Assembly (NCBI GenBank): GCA_947471745.1
Contig: CANJKZ010000080.1
Location: 1,657,501-1,721,500 of the forward strand
Source of the DNA: Closterium sp. Naga37s-1
Lineage: Eukaryota; Streptophyta; Zygnematophyceae; Desmidiales; Closteriaceae
DNA: 64,000 nt
Direction: 5' to 3'
A program made the position numbers and the translations under genes. Within the stretch, counting starts at the first letter, position 1; each line of letters opens with the position of its first letter. Below, piece by piece: positions 54,269-64,000 of the stretch. The notes under the pieces were generated by a model, which saw nothing but the letters and a program-made list of their open reading frames with translations, had not been told where the DNA came from and made no database searches.

Positions 54269-55577
54269 CTTGTTACTAATTTTGAACTTATCTATCACTT
54301 GTTATGTCTCATCTTTAAGCTTGTACTTGCAAATGTGTTACAGTGCTTCCTATTATGCACATGTTACCCTAAACTAAAACCCCAAACGTAAAAAAAATAT
54401 GTGATGACAGCCATGCTTGAGGCTCAGAGAAAAGTGGAAATGGAAATGTATCTGTGACGGACCCAGCGTCTATGATGTAAAACATATTCTTGGCTTCGAT
54501 CGAATGCGGTTACCATTCCAGTATGAAAATAGCAGAGAAATATGAGAACGTGTAGGATTGGAGAAATAAAATATGAATGCAATTGGGATCAATCAAATGA
54601 ATGAAAATATAAAGTACGAACCCCTATGTAAACCAGAATAGAACAAACTAAAATGATTGATATCGTACACCCCAGACACTGTTTGTTGAATATCAGTGGA
54701 TTCCGAACCTGGGTCTTGGTTTGGGAGAACCGTATCTGGGCTGAGGGCGTGTTGCTTCATGTGCAAGTGGGGTCCAAGCGCTGGACCTCGAAGCGGGTAA
54801 CTCTGCAAATGTGAAAATACTAAGCACGAAGCAAAGTTGTGTAACTCGGGGTCAAGCGAATGAAATTGCCCAAACAATCCGCAGGATCGTCCAGTGAAGA
54901 AATGTACTCTGTCGCGCTGCTCAGGGGGATGCGCAACCAGAGACTCTCCCAAAATTTCAGATCTTGGACCTCGGTTCACCACGTACAAGTCACCAAGACC
55001 TCCTATGAATCTGCAAAACCACCCCACGACAGACTGAACCTCGTTTTGCACGACGCCCTAAAACTCCAGCTTCTGTGCTTCGAAGGCTCACCCATCTGGA
55101 TAGGCAGCCTGCACGGGAGCGTCATCTGGGAAGCAGGAAAAGCGGCTCTCATGAGATTCTGGAGGGAACGAATGCTGAGGAGAAATCCAGGGGAAAACTG
55201 CTCAATACTCTCCAGATCTCTCGATCAACCAAGAGCCTTGTGAGCGTCTGGATCACGAGCAGCGTGCGGAACTGCTGCGATGTAAATATAGCAGCTGCTG
55301 AAAGCACAGGGTAGCCAAGTGAGCATCTTCCTGCTTGCGGTGTACACATTCTGCCGCAACGGTCTCAGCGTTCTCTTGCGATCGGTGATTGGGCAAATCC
55401 TCAACGGCAGCAACGGTCGCATCTAGCTGAGGTCGTCTTAGGTCAGAAAGAGCTCAACCATCCTTCCCGATCGAGCTATTCTTTACTCCTGGAAGCCGTG
55501 GTCTCAGCCATTCCACTCTGGCAAGGTTTTGTTAGCTTTACTAGAGCTACCAGTTGGTGCACGTGACGGCTGATAGC
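54269..55577. other. intergenic region between the P450 and LRR genes
   Basis: Less GC-rich than the neighbours. Small ORFs on both strands (for example 54593-55051 minus and 54860-55243 plus) have no recognisable motif. The left part probably holds the P450 3' UTR and the right part the LRR promoter. Confidence 0.5.
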
Positions 55578-58022
55578 ATGGACTCGAGTGGAACCCACAT
55601 CCACGATCTCCTAGACGACGTCCTCATTCGGATCTTATGGCCTTCCACACCGTCAATCCCGTCAAGCCCGTACATATCCGAGAGCGAGGATCCCTGGAAC
55701 CCTGTGGTGCCCACGCCCACGTACCTTGGAACAAGCGAAGAGCCATCATGGAACAAGCGAAGTGATTCTCCCATGCCGACGCCTCCTGCCTCCGCAGACG
55801 CCGCTCACAACCTCTTCATCGCCTCTATCTGCCGTCGCTGGCGGCGACTGGCTCAGAGGCACGTCTCGACGCTGCTCGTGAAGGATAACCGCGTCGTGTC
55901 TCACCGCGATGTGCTCAACGCGGTCGCCTGCTTTCCCCGGCTGACCCATCTGCATCTCTCGGATTTCAGCGTTGAGACGTCGGATGACGCGTTTCTAGCT
56001 GATCTCGCCCTTTCGTGCCCTGGGTTGAGAGCGCTGCACGTGGGGTGGGAGTACGAGGGACAGCATGGAAGGAATGGCCGCGTGATAACAGAATCGGGAT
56101 TGGACTTTTTCTTCCGTCACTGCTCTCAACTGGAGAAGCTGTCGCTGTGCTGTCTCAAGGAAGATCTGAACCCACCAGCTTCGTTCTTCCAGCTTCAGCA
56201 TCTGCGCACCCTCGTCTTGTCCACCGCCTTCATCTTAAAGTCTCCAGATCTCAGCTCTCTTTCGTCTCTCACAGCAGTCTCCATGGAAACCCCCGACATT
56301 CATTACAACCAGCTCTCCACCCTCCTTCAACTCACCAACCTCACGCGCCTCTCCTTGCCTGACGAGATCAACGTGATTTCAGCAGATCCGCCCGCCTTCT
56401 CGCTCGCACAGCTTCCTCTCCACTCGCTCAAGTTCGGACCGTGTGATGCGCACTTCAGCGTTTTTTTCCGTCCTGGATCGCCGTACAGGTTCCTGAAACG
56501 CCTGCAGCTTAGCTATTGCTTCAACCAGGAGCGGCTTCCAGACAATATCGGACAGGTGCTGCCGCGCCTCCAAGGGCTCAGCATCAACGAGTGCGGAGCC
56601 TTGAGCGATCTGACTGGCGAGATCACGTCGCTCACCTGCCTGGAGAGCCTGACTGTATGCCACTGCAGAGTGTACGATCTGCCGGAAGACTTTGGCCATC
56701 TTCCCGCCTTGAAAACCTTGGTGCTGAGCCGGCTGCTGCTCCGCACTCTCCCGGCCTCCTTCACCAGACTCGCATCTCTGGAGACGTTTTTTCTGGATTG
56801 GTGCGAAGACATGGAGGAGCTTCCTGCAGGGTTTGGTCGCCTCACAGCCCTCCGGTCTCTGAGCCTTGCAGGGTCGTCCATCTTGCAGCTTCCAGAAGAC
56901 TTGGGCGGCCTGACCAACCTCCACACCTTCCATTTTGAGAAGAACAGCCTGGGGCAGCTGCTGTCGCCATTAGCGCAGCTGGCTTCGCTGACCAGGCTGG
57001 AGCTAAAAGGGTGCAAAAGTGAGCTTCCAGAGGGCATGGGGGAGATGACAAACCTGCAGGAGCTCTACATTCATCACTGCTATTCTCGTGAGCTTCCAGA
57101 GGGTATGGGGGAGATGACAAACCTGCAGGAGCTTTACATTCATTCCTGCTCTTATCTTAAGAAGCTTACGGAAGCTGTGACGTCGCTTGGCAGCCTTCGA
57201 GTGCTGAGGATCACAGAGTGTGAAAATCTCGTATCGGTTCCCAGGAGGTTGGATGGGCTAACCAGCCTGACGCAGTTGGAGGTGAGGGGGTGTTGGCGGC
57301 TGAACGAAGTCCCTCAGGCTCTGCCACTCAGTCTGCAGGCTCTCCGGTTCTCAGACAATCAGGAGATGGGGTCCATGCCAGATGTTTCAAGGCTTACAGG
57401 GCTCAGGGAGCTGTGCTTGCACACGGTGGACGCAGCCTGTATTGAGGCCATCGCCGAGCATCTCTCGAATGTGCAGCATCTGGAGCTGGAGCTCACAGCG
57501 GGTGCGGAGGAGTCTCTGTCCGCGCTGACCAGGCTTCCTCGCCTCCGCATCTTGACACTCGAAGGGGCGCGCAGTGTGAACACGCTGGTGGAGTGTGAGG
57601 GCTCGGGTTTGCAAGAGCTACGGCAGCTGAACATCTCCAGCATGAGGGGTGTTGGACTCACAGAGCTGCCTGCTGCCATCACCACTCTCCACCACCTCAC
57701 ATCCATTAAGATCAACGCGGAACACTTGTCGTCTCTTCCGCACTTCTTTGGGGCATTTTCAAGGCTGCTCAAGCTGGACCTATCCCACTGGTCATCCCTC
57801 GTGCATCTCCCTGCGTCTCTCACGCAGCTCTCCCGCCTGCATGAGCTGAACGTCAGCTTCACCAGCATCCGCCTTCTTCCGCCTGGCTTTGCTCAGCTCA
57901 GCAGGCTGAGGAGGCTTAATCTCTGGTACTGCAAGCAGCTAAAGGCTCTGCCTGACGACTTATCCGAGCTTAGAATGCTCGAGCACGTTTCTACTACAGG
58001 GTGTGACATGCTCCAGCAGTGA
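55578..58022 (+). CDS. F-box-like, leucine-rich repeat protein (814 aa), single exon
   Basis: I chose the ATG at 55578 (MDSSGTHIHDLLDDVLIRIL) because the upstream codons in frame use no ATG. The first ~110 residues look like an F-box: LLDDVLIRIL, a low-complexity insert, then LFIASICRRWRRLAQRHVS. F-box proteins are substrate receptors of SCF ubiquitin ligases. The rest is about 25 leucine-rich repeats, most of the plant type with LP and C/N positions, such as LPEDFGHLPALKTLVLSRL and LRRLNLWYCKQLKALPDDLS. There are no kinase or NB-ARC motifs and no transmembrane segment. Residues near 480-530 contain a recent 69-bp (23-aa) repeat duplication. The target is unknown; a non-F-box LRR protein remains possible because the F-box match is weak. 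Confidence 0.82.
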   Translation: MDSSGTHIHDLLDDVLIRILWPSTPSIPSSPYISESEDPWNPVVPTPTYLGTSEEPSWNKRSDSPMPTPPASADAAHNLFIASICRRWRRLAQRHVSTLLVKDNRVVSHRDVLNAVACFPRLTHLHLSDFSVETSDDAFLADLALSCPGLRALHVGWEYEGQHGRNGRVITESGLDFFFRHCSQLEKLSLCCLKEDLNPPASFFQLQHLRTLVLSTAFILKSPDLSSLSSLTAVSMETPDIHYNQLSTLLQLTNLTRLSLPDEINVISADPPAFSLAQLPLHSLKFGPCDAHFSVFFRPGSPYRFLKRLQLSYCFNQERLPDNIGQVLPRLQGLSINECGALSDLTGEITSLTCLESLTVCHCRVYDLPEDFGHLPALKTLVLSRLLLRTLPASFTRLASLETFFLDWCEDMEELPAGFGRLTALRSLSLAGSSILQLPEDLGGLTNLHTFHFEKNSLGQLLSPLAQLASLTRLELKGCKSELPEGMGEMTNLQELYIHHCYSRELPEGMGEMTNLQELYIHSCSYLKKLTEAVTSLGSLRVLRITECENLVSVPRRLDGLTSLTQLEVRGCWRLNEVPQALPLSLQALRFSDNQEMGSMPDVSRLTGLRELCLHTVDAACIEAIAEHLSNVQHLELELTAGAEESLSALTRLPRLRILTLEGARSVNTLVECEGSGLQELRQLNISSMRGVGLTELPAAITTLHHLTSIKINAEHLSSLPHFFGAFSRLLKLDLSHWSSLVHLPASLTQLSRLHELNVSFTSIRLLPPGFAQLSRLRRLNLWYCKQLKALPDDLSELRMLEHVSTTGCDMLQQ
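57021..57158 (+). repeat. 69-bp in-frame LRR duplication
   Basis: GAGCTTCCAGAGGG(C/T)ATGGG begins at 57021 and again at 57090. The two units differ at few bases and each encodes ELPEGMGEMTNLQELYIH plus five residues. Confidence 0.9.
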
Positions 58023-58862
58023 CGTTTCTTTTGCCACTCATAAGCTTAGATGTCTAGTTGATGAAACTGCTTGCAACCATAGCAATACTCAGGTTCCATT
58101 ACTCAAGTGAACTAATTTTCTGGCATTGGTTATGCTGACCCAGAAACGCTCTCAAGGTACACGTATATCAAATATATCATTCCCCCAGCGTCCCCTCCCT
58201 GACTCAAGGCTACATCGCAGCAGCACCACAGTGATGGGTTTTGCAAGAGAAGGTGCCCAATCCGACGTCTGCACAAGAATGGCGAATGAGGCACAAAGGA
58301 TAAGCTAGCCACAACCACAGAAATGCCAATCGTCCTCCCACCTGAGGTGGGGGTATAAAAAAAAAAACGCTGACGGAGAATGTAGGTTGCTTGTAGGACG
58401 TAGTAGCATATGCTTTAAATGCACCCGGCTGATTCAAAATTGGGGGTACTCCATTTCTGCCCAGTGTTCCCCTCTCCCTTTTGCCTTCCTATCATTCTGA
58501 ACCTCGAGTACTATTATCTTCCTGAAATTTGTCACCTCTGACTTCCCTTTCCCAGCAGCACTGCCAGCATTCACCTCACCCTGTTCGAAGCCTTGGTTGG
58601 CCACTCTCAGCCGTGTCAAGTCAAGGCAGGTCACCCCTCTGCATGCTCAAGGGCCCCAACCCACTCCGCAATTACCACACATTTCTCTCATACCCACCGC
58701 TCCTGTCATACCCCAACTCGTACCATGGTACCCCACCTCCCCCCCACACTCCTCTAATATCCACTCACACCGTTCATACCCCTCACTTCTCATCCACCCA
58801 TTCCTAATATACCACCCAATTCTTTCACTCCTCCCATATCCAGCACTCCAATCATACCCACC
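58023..58862. other. intergenic region after the LRR gene
   Basis: Includes the LRR 3' flank and a poly-A run (58359-58368). Becomes C/T-rich toward the minisatellite. No gene recognised. Confidence 0.5.
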
Positions 58863-59407
58863 ACACCTGTCATACCCCCAACACCTGTCATACCCCCAAC
58901 ACCTGTCATTCCCCCAACACCTGTCATTCCCCCAACACCTGTCATTCCCCCAACACCTGTCATTCCCCCAACACCTGTCATACCCCCAACACCTGTCATA
59001 CCCCCAACACCTGTCATACCCCCAACACCTGTCATACCCCCAACACCTGTCATTCCCCCAACACCTGTCATACCCCCAACACCTGTCATTCCCCCAACAC
59101 CTGTCATACCCCCAACACCTGTCATTCCCCCCACACCTGTCATTCCCCCAACACCTGTCATTCCCCCAACACCTGTCATTCCCCCAACACCTGTCATTCC
59201 CCCAACACCTGTCATTCCCCCAACACCTGTCATTCCCCCAACACCTGTCATACCCCCAACACCTGTCATTCCCCCAACACCTGTCATACCCCCAACACCT
59301 GTCATTCCCCCCACACCTGTCATTCCCCCAACACCTGTCATTCCCCCAACACCTGTCATTCCCCCAACACCTGTCATTCCCCCAACACCTGTCATTCCCC
59401 CAACTCC
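58863..59407. repeat. 18-bp minisatellite, AACACCTGTCATNCCCCC
   Basis: About 30 near-perfect copies of CCCCCAACACCTGTCATT or CATA. On the minus strand it encodes a GGMTGV hexapeptide repeat with an open frame, but nothing suggests it is expressed. A higher-order block of 10 units seems to be repeated (58926-59105 and 59106-59285 share the same order of CATT and CATA variants in part). Confidence 0.93.
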
Positions 59408-61745
59408 TCTCAATCCCCCCACTCCTCTCATTCGCCCCACTCCTCTCATTCCCCCCACTCCTCTCATCCCCTCCACTCCCCTCATTCCCCCCACTCCTCT
59501 CATCCCCCCACTCCTCTCATTCCCCCCACTCCTCTCATTCCCCCCACTCCTCTTATCCCCCCCACTCCTCTCATTCCCCCCGCTCCTCTTATCCCCCCCA
59601 CTCCTCTACTTCCCCCCACTCCTCTCACCCCCCCCACTCCTCTCATTTCCCCCACTCCTCTCATCCCCCCCACTCGTCTCATTCCCCCCACTCCTCTCAT
59701 CTCCCCCACTCCTCTTATTCCCCCCTACTCCTCTCATTCCCCCCACTCCTCTCATTCCCCCCACTCCACTAGTTCCCCGCACTCATCCCAAAATTCCCAT
59801 TCCACCCATAACCCCCACTCCTCCCATTCATGCTCTCCTGCCCCCGACTTTTTCACATTCCCGCCATTCCTCTCATTATCTCACACTCCTCTCATACCCC
59901 TCACTCGACATAACCCCCAATCCTTTCATACTTCTCAAACATCCCACAACCCCCGCTATTCCTCCTCTTATACTCCCCTCTCCTCTCATACCTCACTCCT
60001 CTAGTACCCTCACTGCTCATACCCCCCACCCAACGCTCTCATACTTTCCACTCCTCCCATATCCCGCTGTCCAGTCATGCAACCCATTCCTGATAAACCC
60101 TCCGCTCTTCTGATGCCCCACACTCCTCTCATACAACCAGATTCTCTCATGCTTCCCACTCCTTTCATACCCGCCTCTCTTCTTGTACTCGTCACTCATC
60201 TCATACCCCATATTCCTTCCCTATCATACCCCCCACTCCTCTCATACTTCCCATTCCTCCCATACCCCCTACTCCTATATTATCCCCCTCCTCTCATTCC
60301 CCCATTCCTCTCATACCCCCCACTTCTCTCGTAACATCCTCCCCACTCATAACCCTTACTCCTCGCATCACCCCCACTCATCTCAAGTTTTCCATTCATT
60401 TCATACCCCCAACTCTCTCATACCATCCACTCGTCCCATAATTTCACACTTCTCATACCCCCCAATCCTCGCATACCTCCTCTTCCTCTCAAACTTCCTA
60501 CTCCAAAACCTATCTCAAAACCCTAGGTCCTCTCACAACTCATTTCTCTCTCAGCCTCCAAGTCCTCTCATACCCCCAAGTATGCTCATACCCGACACTC
60601 CTCTCACCACCCCCACTCATCTCATTCCCCCCACTTCCCTCAACCCCAACTCCACTCATTCCGCCACTCCTCTTGTACCCCCAACTCCTCTCATACCCCC
60701 CATTCCTCTAATACTCACCACTCTCCTCATACCCCCAAATCCTCTCATCATACCTCCCACAGGCTCTCCCTTCCTTCCTCTCAAAACCCCCACTCCCCCA
60801 CTTTTCTCATAACTCCACACCTCTCATATCCCCCACTGGTCGCATACTCTCCAGTCGTTTCATAACCCATTCCTCTCTTACCCCCTTCTCCTGTCATATC
60901 CCCCACACATCACACACACCATATCAACTCCCCTTATAATCCCCACACTCCTCACACAACCCCCATTCCTCTCAAACCTCCAACTTCTCTCATACCCCCT
61001 CCCTCATCCCTCATTCCCCTCATATCCCCCATTCCTCTCATAACCCTGCTCCTTTCATATTTCCACATCTTTCATGCCCTCACTCTTTTGATAAGCCCCA
61101 CTCCTCTCTCCCCTCATACCCACCATTCCTCTCATACCTCCCACTCCGTTCGATCCCCTAACTCCTCTCATTCCCACACTACTCTTATAACCCCCACTCC
61201 AATCATAACCCCCAATCAAATCATAGCCCCCTCTCCGCTCATATCCCCCATGTTTAAACGCCCACACTCCTCTCATTCCCCCCACTCCCCTCATACCCCC
61301 CACTCCTCTTATACAACCGCTACTCCTCTTATACCCCTCACTCCTCTCACACTCTCTATTCGTCTCATGACATGCACTCCTCTTAAACCCCCAATCCTCT
61401 CTTTCCCTCCACACCTCTCACACCCCCCATTCCCCTCGAACCCCCACTGTTCGTAGAATCCATTCGTCTCATTCAAACCTCTCCTCTCACACCCTGATGC
61501 CTTCTTGTAATCCCCACCCCTTTCACCCGCCCCCAGCCACTCCAGTCACACCCCAACTCCTCCCATAACTCCCAGCAGGGCTTCACTTTGGTTTTGGGGG
61601 TGGCTGATTGATCACCTGAATCAACCCTTCTATGTTGACATCTGAGGCCCTCCCACTCTTGCACTCCCCAATCCTCTCATACCCTTCACTCCTCTCATAC
61701 CCCTCAATCCTCTCATACCCCCCACCCCTCTCATACCCTCGAACC
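59408..61745. repeat. degenerate CT/C-rich minisatellite, CACTCCTCTCATNCCCCC
   Basis: Continues the 18-bp array with increasingly diverged and length-variable copies of CCCCACTCCTCTCAT. It ends at about 61745. Open frames in it are artefacts. Confidence 0.88.
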
Positions 61746-62421
61746 GTCTCATGCTTCCCTTTTTTTCAGATAATTGAGTTATGGAAGGTGCACCTTGAGC
61801 GGTGCACCGTTGGATAGGCATTTTAAGCTGTGAGTTTTTATGCATTCCTTTTAAGAGAGGGGCTTCTGAAAAAATGAGGTGTGATACGAAAGAAGCATTT
61901 GAGATATAAGTTTTCAGAAATGATATCTTGGAAAAGGCACTTTCGAAAACACACTCTCCATTTTTTTTTTATGTTTTATGTGATATGCATAACTAGCTGC
62001 GTTAACTGAATTTTTTGTAAAAAAAAAAAAATCATTAAAAAAACAAATTCTGGAAGTAGGATATAGGGCCCTTTGGTAAGGGTACCGTATTCTCCCGGAC
62101 GGAACACCCTCTGAAACTGTACACTCCCGGGTAGCTTGTGCGGGGTGGGTGCTATAGGCGACCTCGTTTGTATAATAACCCCATTTTGGGGTGATTTTCT
62201 ATAACCCCCCCCCCCCCCCCCCCCCCCCCCTTTCATATAGATTTCTGATTATAATAGCTGATAACGAGTAGGTGCAAGCAGGGTCCTAGATATCAGACTT
62301 TTTACTCTGATTCAGAGTTCATTCAGGCTTTTTTTTTTAACCTAGTCTGAACTCCTATATATATATACATATATTTTTTTTTTTTACTTGTCTGAGTTTC
62401 CAGAGTTTTTTTTTGTTACAA
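61746..62421. other. spacer with homopolymer runs
   Basis: Contains T and A runs (61961-61970, 62017-62029), (C)26 at 62205-62230, and TATATATATA at about 62358. No gene recognised. Homopolymer lengths may be assembly-sensitive. Confidence 0.5.
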
Positions 62422-62537
62422 TGTTTATATTGTGTAGGCTGTAGTGAGGTAGCCCATAAGGGGTACAACCCAATTAGGGTTAGTGGTTGTACCGAAATCT
62501 ATTCTCAATGCGGACATTCTCGCTTAGTCTTCTGACA
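62422..62537 (+). repeat. 5' LTR of element G (116 bp)
   Basis: TGTTTATATTGTGTAGGCTG to AGTCTTCTGACA. The GGCTGTAGTGAGG and CAATTAGGGTTAG segments match the B1 and B2 LTRs. Confidence 0.72.
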
Positions 62538-62549
62538 TGGTTTTAGAGC
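62538..62549 (+). promoter_or_regulatory. primer-binding-site-like sequence of element G
   Basis: TGGTTTTAGAGC follows the LTR end CTGACA; resembles the sites of elements C and E. Confidence 0.5.
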
Positions 62550-62584
62550 AGGTCCTGTTCCAGGACCGTTTTTTATAGGGCCCA

Positions 62585-62960
62585 CCGTACAGTTCCCTGC
62601 CCGTAGCACATTACCCTGCCCGTAGTGCCCTACCCTGTCCGTCGCGATGCCCCACCAGTCGCGCTCCTCTGCCCGCGCGCCGCCCTGCTGGCTGCCGCGC
62701 TGCCTTGCCCTGCCCTGCGTTGCGCTGCGCGCTCTGCCCTGCCCTACGTTGCGCTGCCTAGCGCGCGCTCTGCCCTGCCCTGCGTTGCGCCGCCCCGCGC
62801 ACGCCCTGCCCCGCGTTGCGCTGCCCGCGAACGCCCTGCCCTGCGTCACGCCGCCCTGCCCCTGCTGCCCGTCGCGTCGCGCGCCCCTGCTGCCCGTCGC
62901 GTCGTGCACCCCTGCTGCCCGTCGCGCCGCGCGCCCCTGCTGCCCGTGGCGTCGAGCCGC
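62585..62960 (+). repeat. CTGCCC / CGTTGCGCTGC leader repeat of element G
   Basis: Tandem CCCTGCCCTGCGTTGCGC and CCCCTGCTGCCCGTCGCGTCG units; about four of the latter at 62866-62954. Similar in kind to the B2 leader. Confidence 0.75.
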
Positions 62961-62961
62961 C

Positions 62962-64000
62962 CATGCGCTGAAAGTATACAGCGATTTCATCATGCTCACC
63001 TGCGACGGCATCAATGGCGAGAAGTATACTCTCACCTTCATCGACGCCTACTCACGTCATGTATGGGTCGCCAACGTCGACGCACGCTCCAAGGCTCCAA
63101 AAGTATTCCGTATCTTCCTCGCGCACGCGCAGCGCCAATCAGGAAGAAAACTGAAGATCTGGTAGAGTGATGGGGCAAAGGAATTTCACAGCAACGAGCT
63201 GGAGAGCGTCCTCACCGAGAAGGGGATCAAGCATGAGATTTCTCTCCCCTACGCTCACCAGCAGCAAGGCGTCGCTGAAAGGGTCAACCGCACTCTCATG
63301 ACAAAAGTCTGCGCCATCATGAACCAGTCCGGCCTGCCAAAGAAGTTTTGGCCCTACGCCATGAACCACGCGGTGCGCCTGCACAACCTCCTCTCCACTA
63401 CCGCCAACAGGGAAAACCTGTCCCCTCACATGAAGTGGACCGGCTCAAGGGGAGACCAATCCATGTTGAGGGTTTGGGGGTGCATGGTGCAATATCGGCC
63501 CACTTCGGCTACAATCGGCAAGTTCGTTCATCGTGCGCGCTGGGGAGTTCATCTGGGGTTCAGTCACGAGCACAAAGGGTGGCTCATTCTTGACATTGAC
63601 AGTAACGAGATTGTTCCTGCGCGTGACATTCTCTTCTACGAGCGGCTCACCCTAAAGCAGTGGATCGAGGACGAACGCCGCAACCAGGCACGAGGCTACG
63701 CCAACAGCGGCCGCAGCTTTGCGACACCAGAAGACGAAGCAGCAGCAGCAGCACTGGACCGCGACGACACCGACGAGCATCCCAGCATCCCGCCTCGCCC
63801 GCGCGACGACGACGACGATGACAGCGACGATGACCCTGCGCCAGGACCATCACGGCGCCAAGCAGAACCAAGCACCGAGGCACCCGGCTATGAGAGTGGA
63901 GACGACGACGTGGTGGAAGTCACCACCACCAATGTGTCAGGCCTTCAACTTCTCGGCCTGCACACATTCGTCTCTACTCTTGCACGGGCTGTGGAGCCAA
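62962..64000 (+). pseudogene. element G integrase and linker start, one nonsense codon
   Basis: The frame reads LKVYSDFIMLTCDGINGEKY, TFIDAYSRHVWVANV and SGRKLKIW, then TAG at 63163-63165, then SDGAKEFHSNELESVLTEKG in the same frame. The core continues QQGVAERVNRTLMTK, LRVWGCMVQYRP and WGVHLGFSHEHKGWLI, then an acidic linker (RPRDDDDDDSDDDPAPGPS) to the window edge. The second catalytic aspartate lies right after the stop. Apart from the stop the frame is intact. The lineage differs from A and C and resembles F in its acidic linker. Confidence 0.85.

Larger units (their letters stand above)
62422..64000 (+). mobile_element. copia element G, 5' part, runs off the window
   Basis: LTR (62422-62537), primer-site-like TGGTTTTAGAGC, a leader with the GGGCCCACC block and CTGCCC-rich repeats, then integrase. 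Gag, protease and the zinc-binding part of integrase are missing between about 62955 and 62965. Confidence 0.8.

Noticed and set aside
54593..55243. ORFs of 127-152 codons on both strands
   Set aside because: No motif, no splice or context support, in an ordinary intergenic region.
58863..59407. Regular short repeats resembling a CRISPR array
   Set aside because: Units are head-to-tail with no unique spacers, in a eukaryotic genome.
58597..59772. 391-codon ORF and 237-codon reverse ORF
   Set aside because: Both follow the 18-bp minisatellite; no non-repetitive coding part.

Overview
The window looks like nuclear DNA of a green-lineage (streptophyte) eukaryote, most plausibly a charophyte alga or other seedless lineage; this is inference. 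The grounds are spliced genes with GT-AG introns, a clan-72-like plant cytochrome P450, a secreted plant-type polyamine oxidase, an F-box/LRR protein, plant-type Ty1/copia elements with tRNA-iMet primer sites, and exons of a MurC-like enzyme of peptidoglycan synthesis. Nuclear Mur genes are known in mosses and charophytes, where they serve the plastid wall.

Region 1 (1-~22.6 kb, possibly to ~43 kb): three small, phase-matched exons (4037-4116, 13197-13266, 22463-22558, + strand) encode consecutive parts of the MurC C-terminal domain. The two ~9 kb introns between them, and the sequence left of the first exon, are packed with retroelements. These are a copia 3' half (element A, 1-3370), two restriction-like-endonuclease non-LTR elements (4311-5239 and 5430-~11042), a small non-autonomous LTR element (E, 8163-10423) inserted into the second of these, and a copia element (C, 13805-20990) inserted into the gag of an older A-family copy (D). 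No later MurC exon was found.

Region 2 (23.3-43.0 kb): a dense nested copia cluster. It holds a decayed fragment (23.35-24.3 kb), an LTR stub (24351-24725), an A-family LTR fragment (24884-25533), a 1.1 kb LTR plus pol of element F (25534-28691, minus), element B1 (28692-31510, plus) and element B2 (31390-42974, plus). B2 is split by a young A-family copy H (33816-40297, minus) with 819-bp LTRs that differ at 3 sites, a 5-bp target duplication, PBS and PPT.

Region 3 (43.3-58.0 kb): host genes. A polyamine oxidase-like gene (minus, 43342-46638) and a complete nine-exon P450 (plus, 47385-54268, 610 aa) diverge from a ~750 bp interval. A single-exon F-box/LRR gene follows (55578-58022). Their introns carry minisatellites, and several hold short decayed duplicates of neighbouring exon ends.

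Region 4 (58.0-64.0 kb): a ~2.9 kb CT/C-rich minisatellite (58863-61745), then copia element G (62422-window end) in which a 116-bp LTR and leader run straight into an integrase interrupted by one stop codon.

Only MurC, the oxidase, the P450 and the LRR protein look like host genes. The repeats and retroelements make up most of the remaining sequence.
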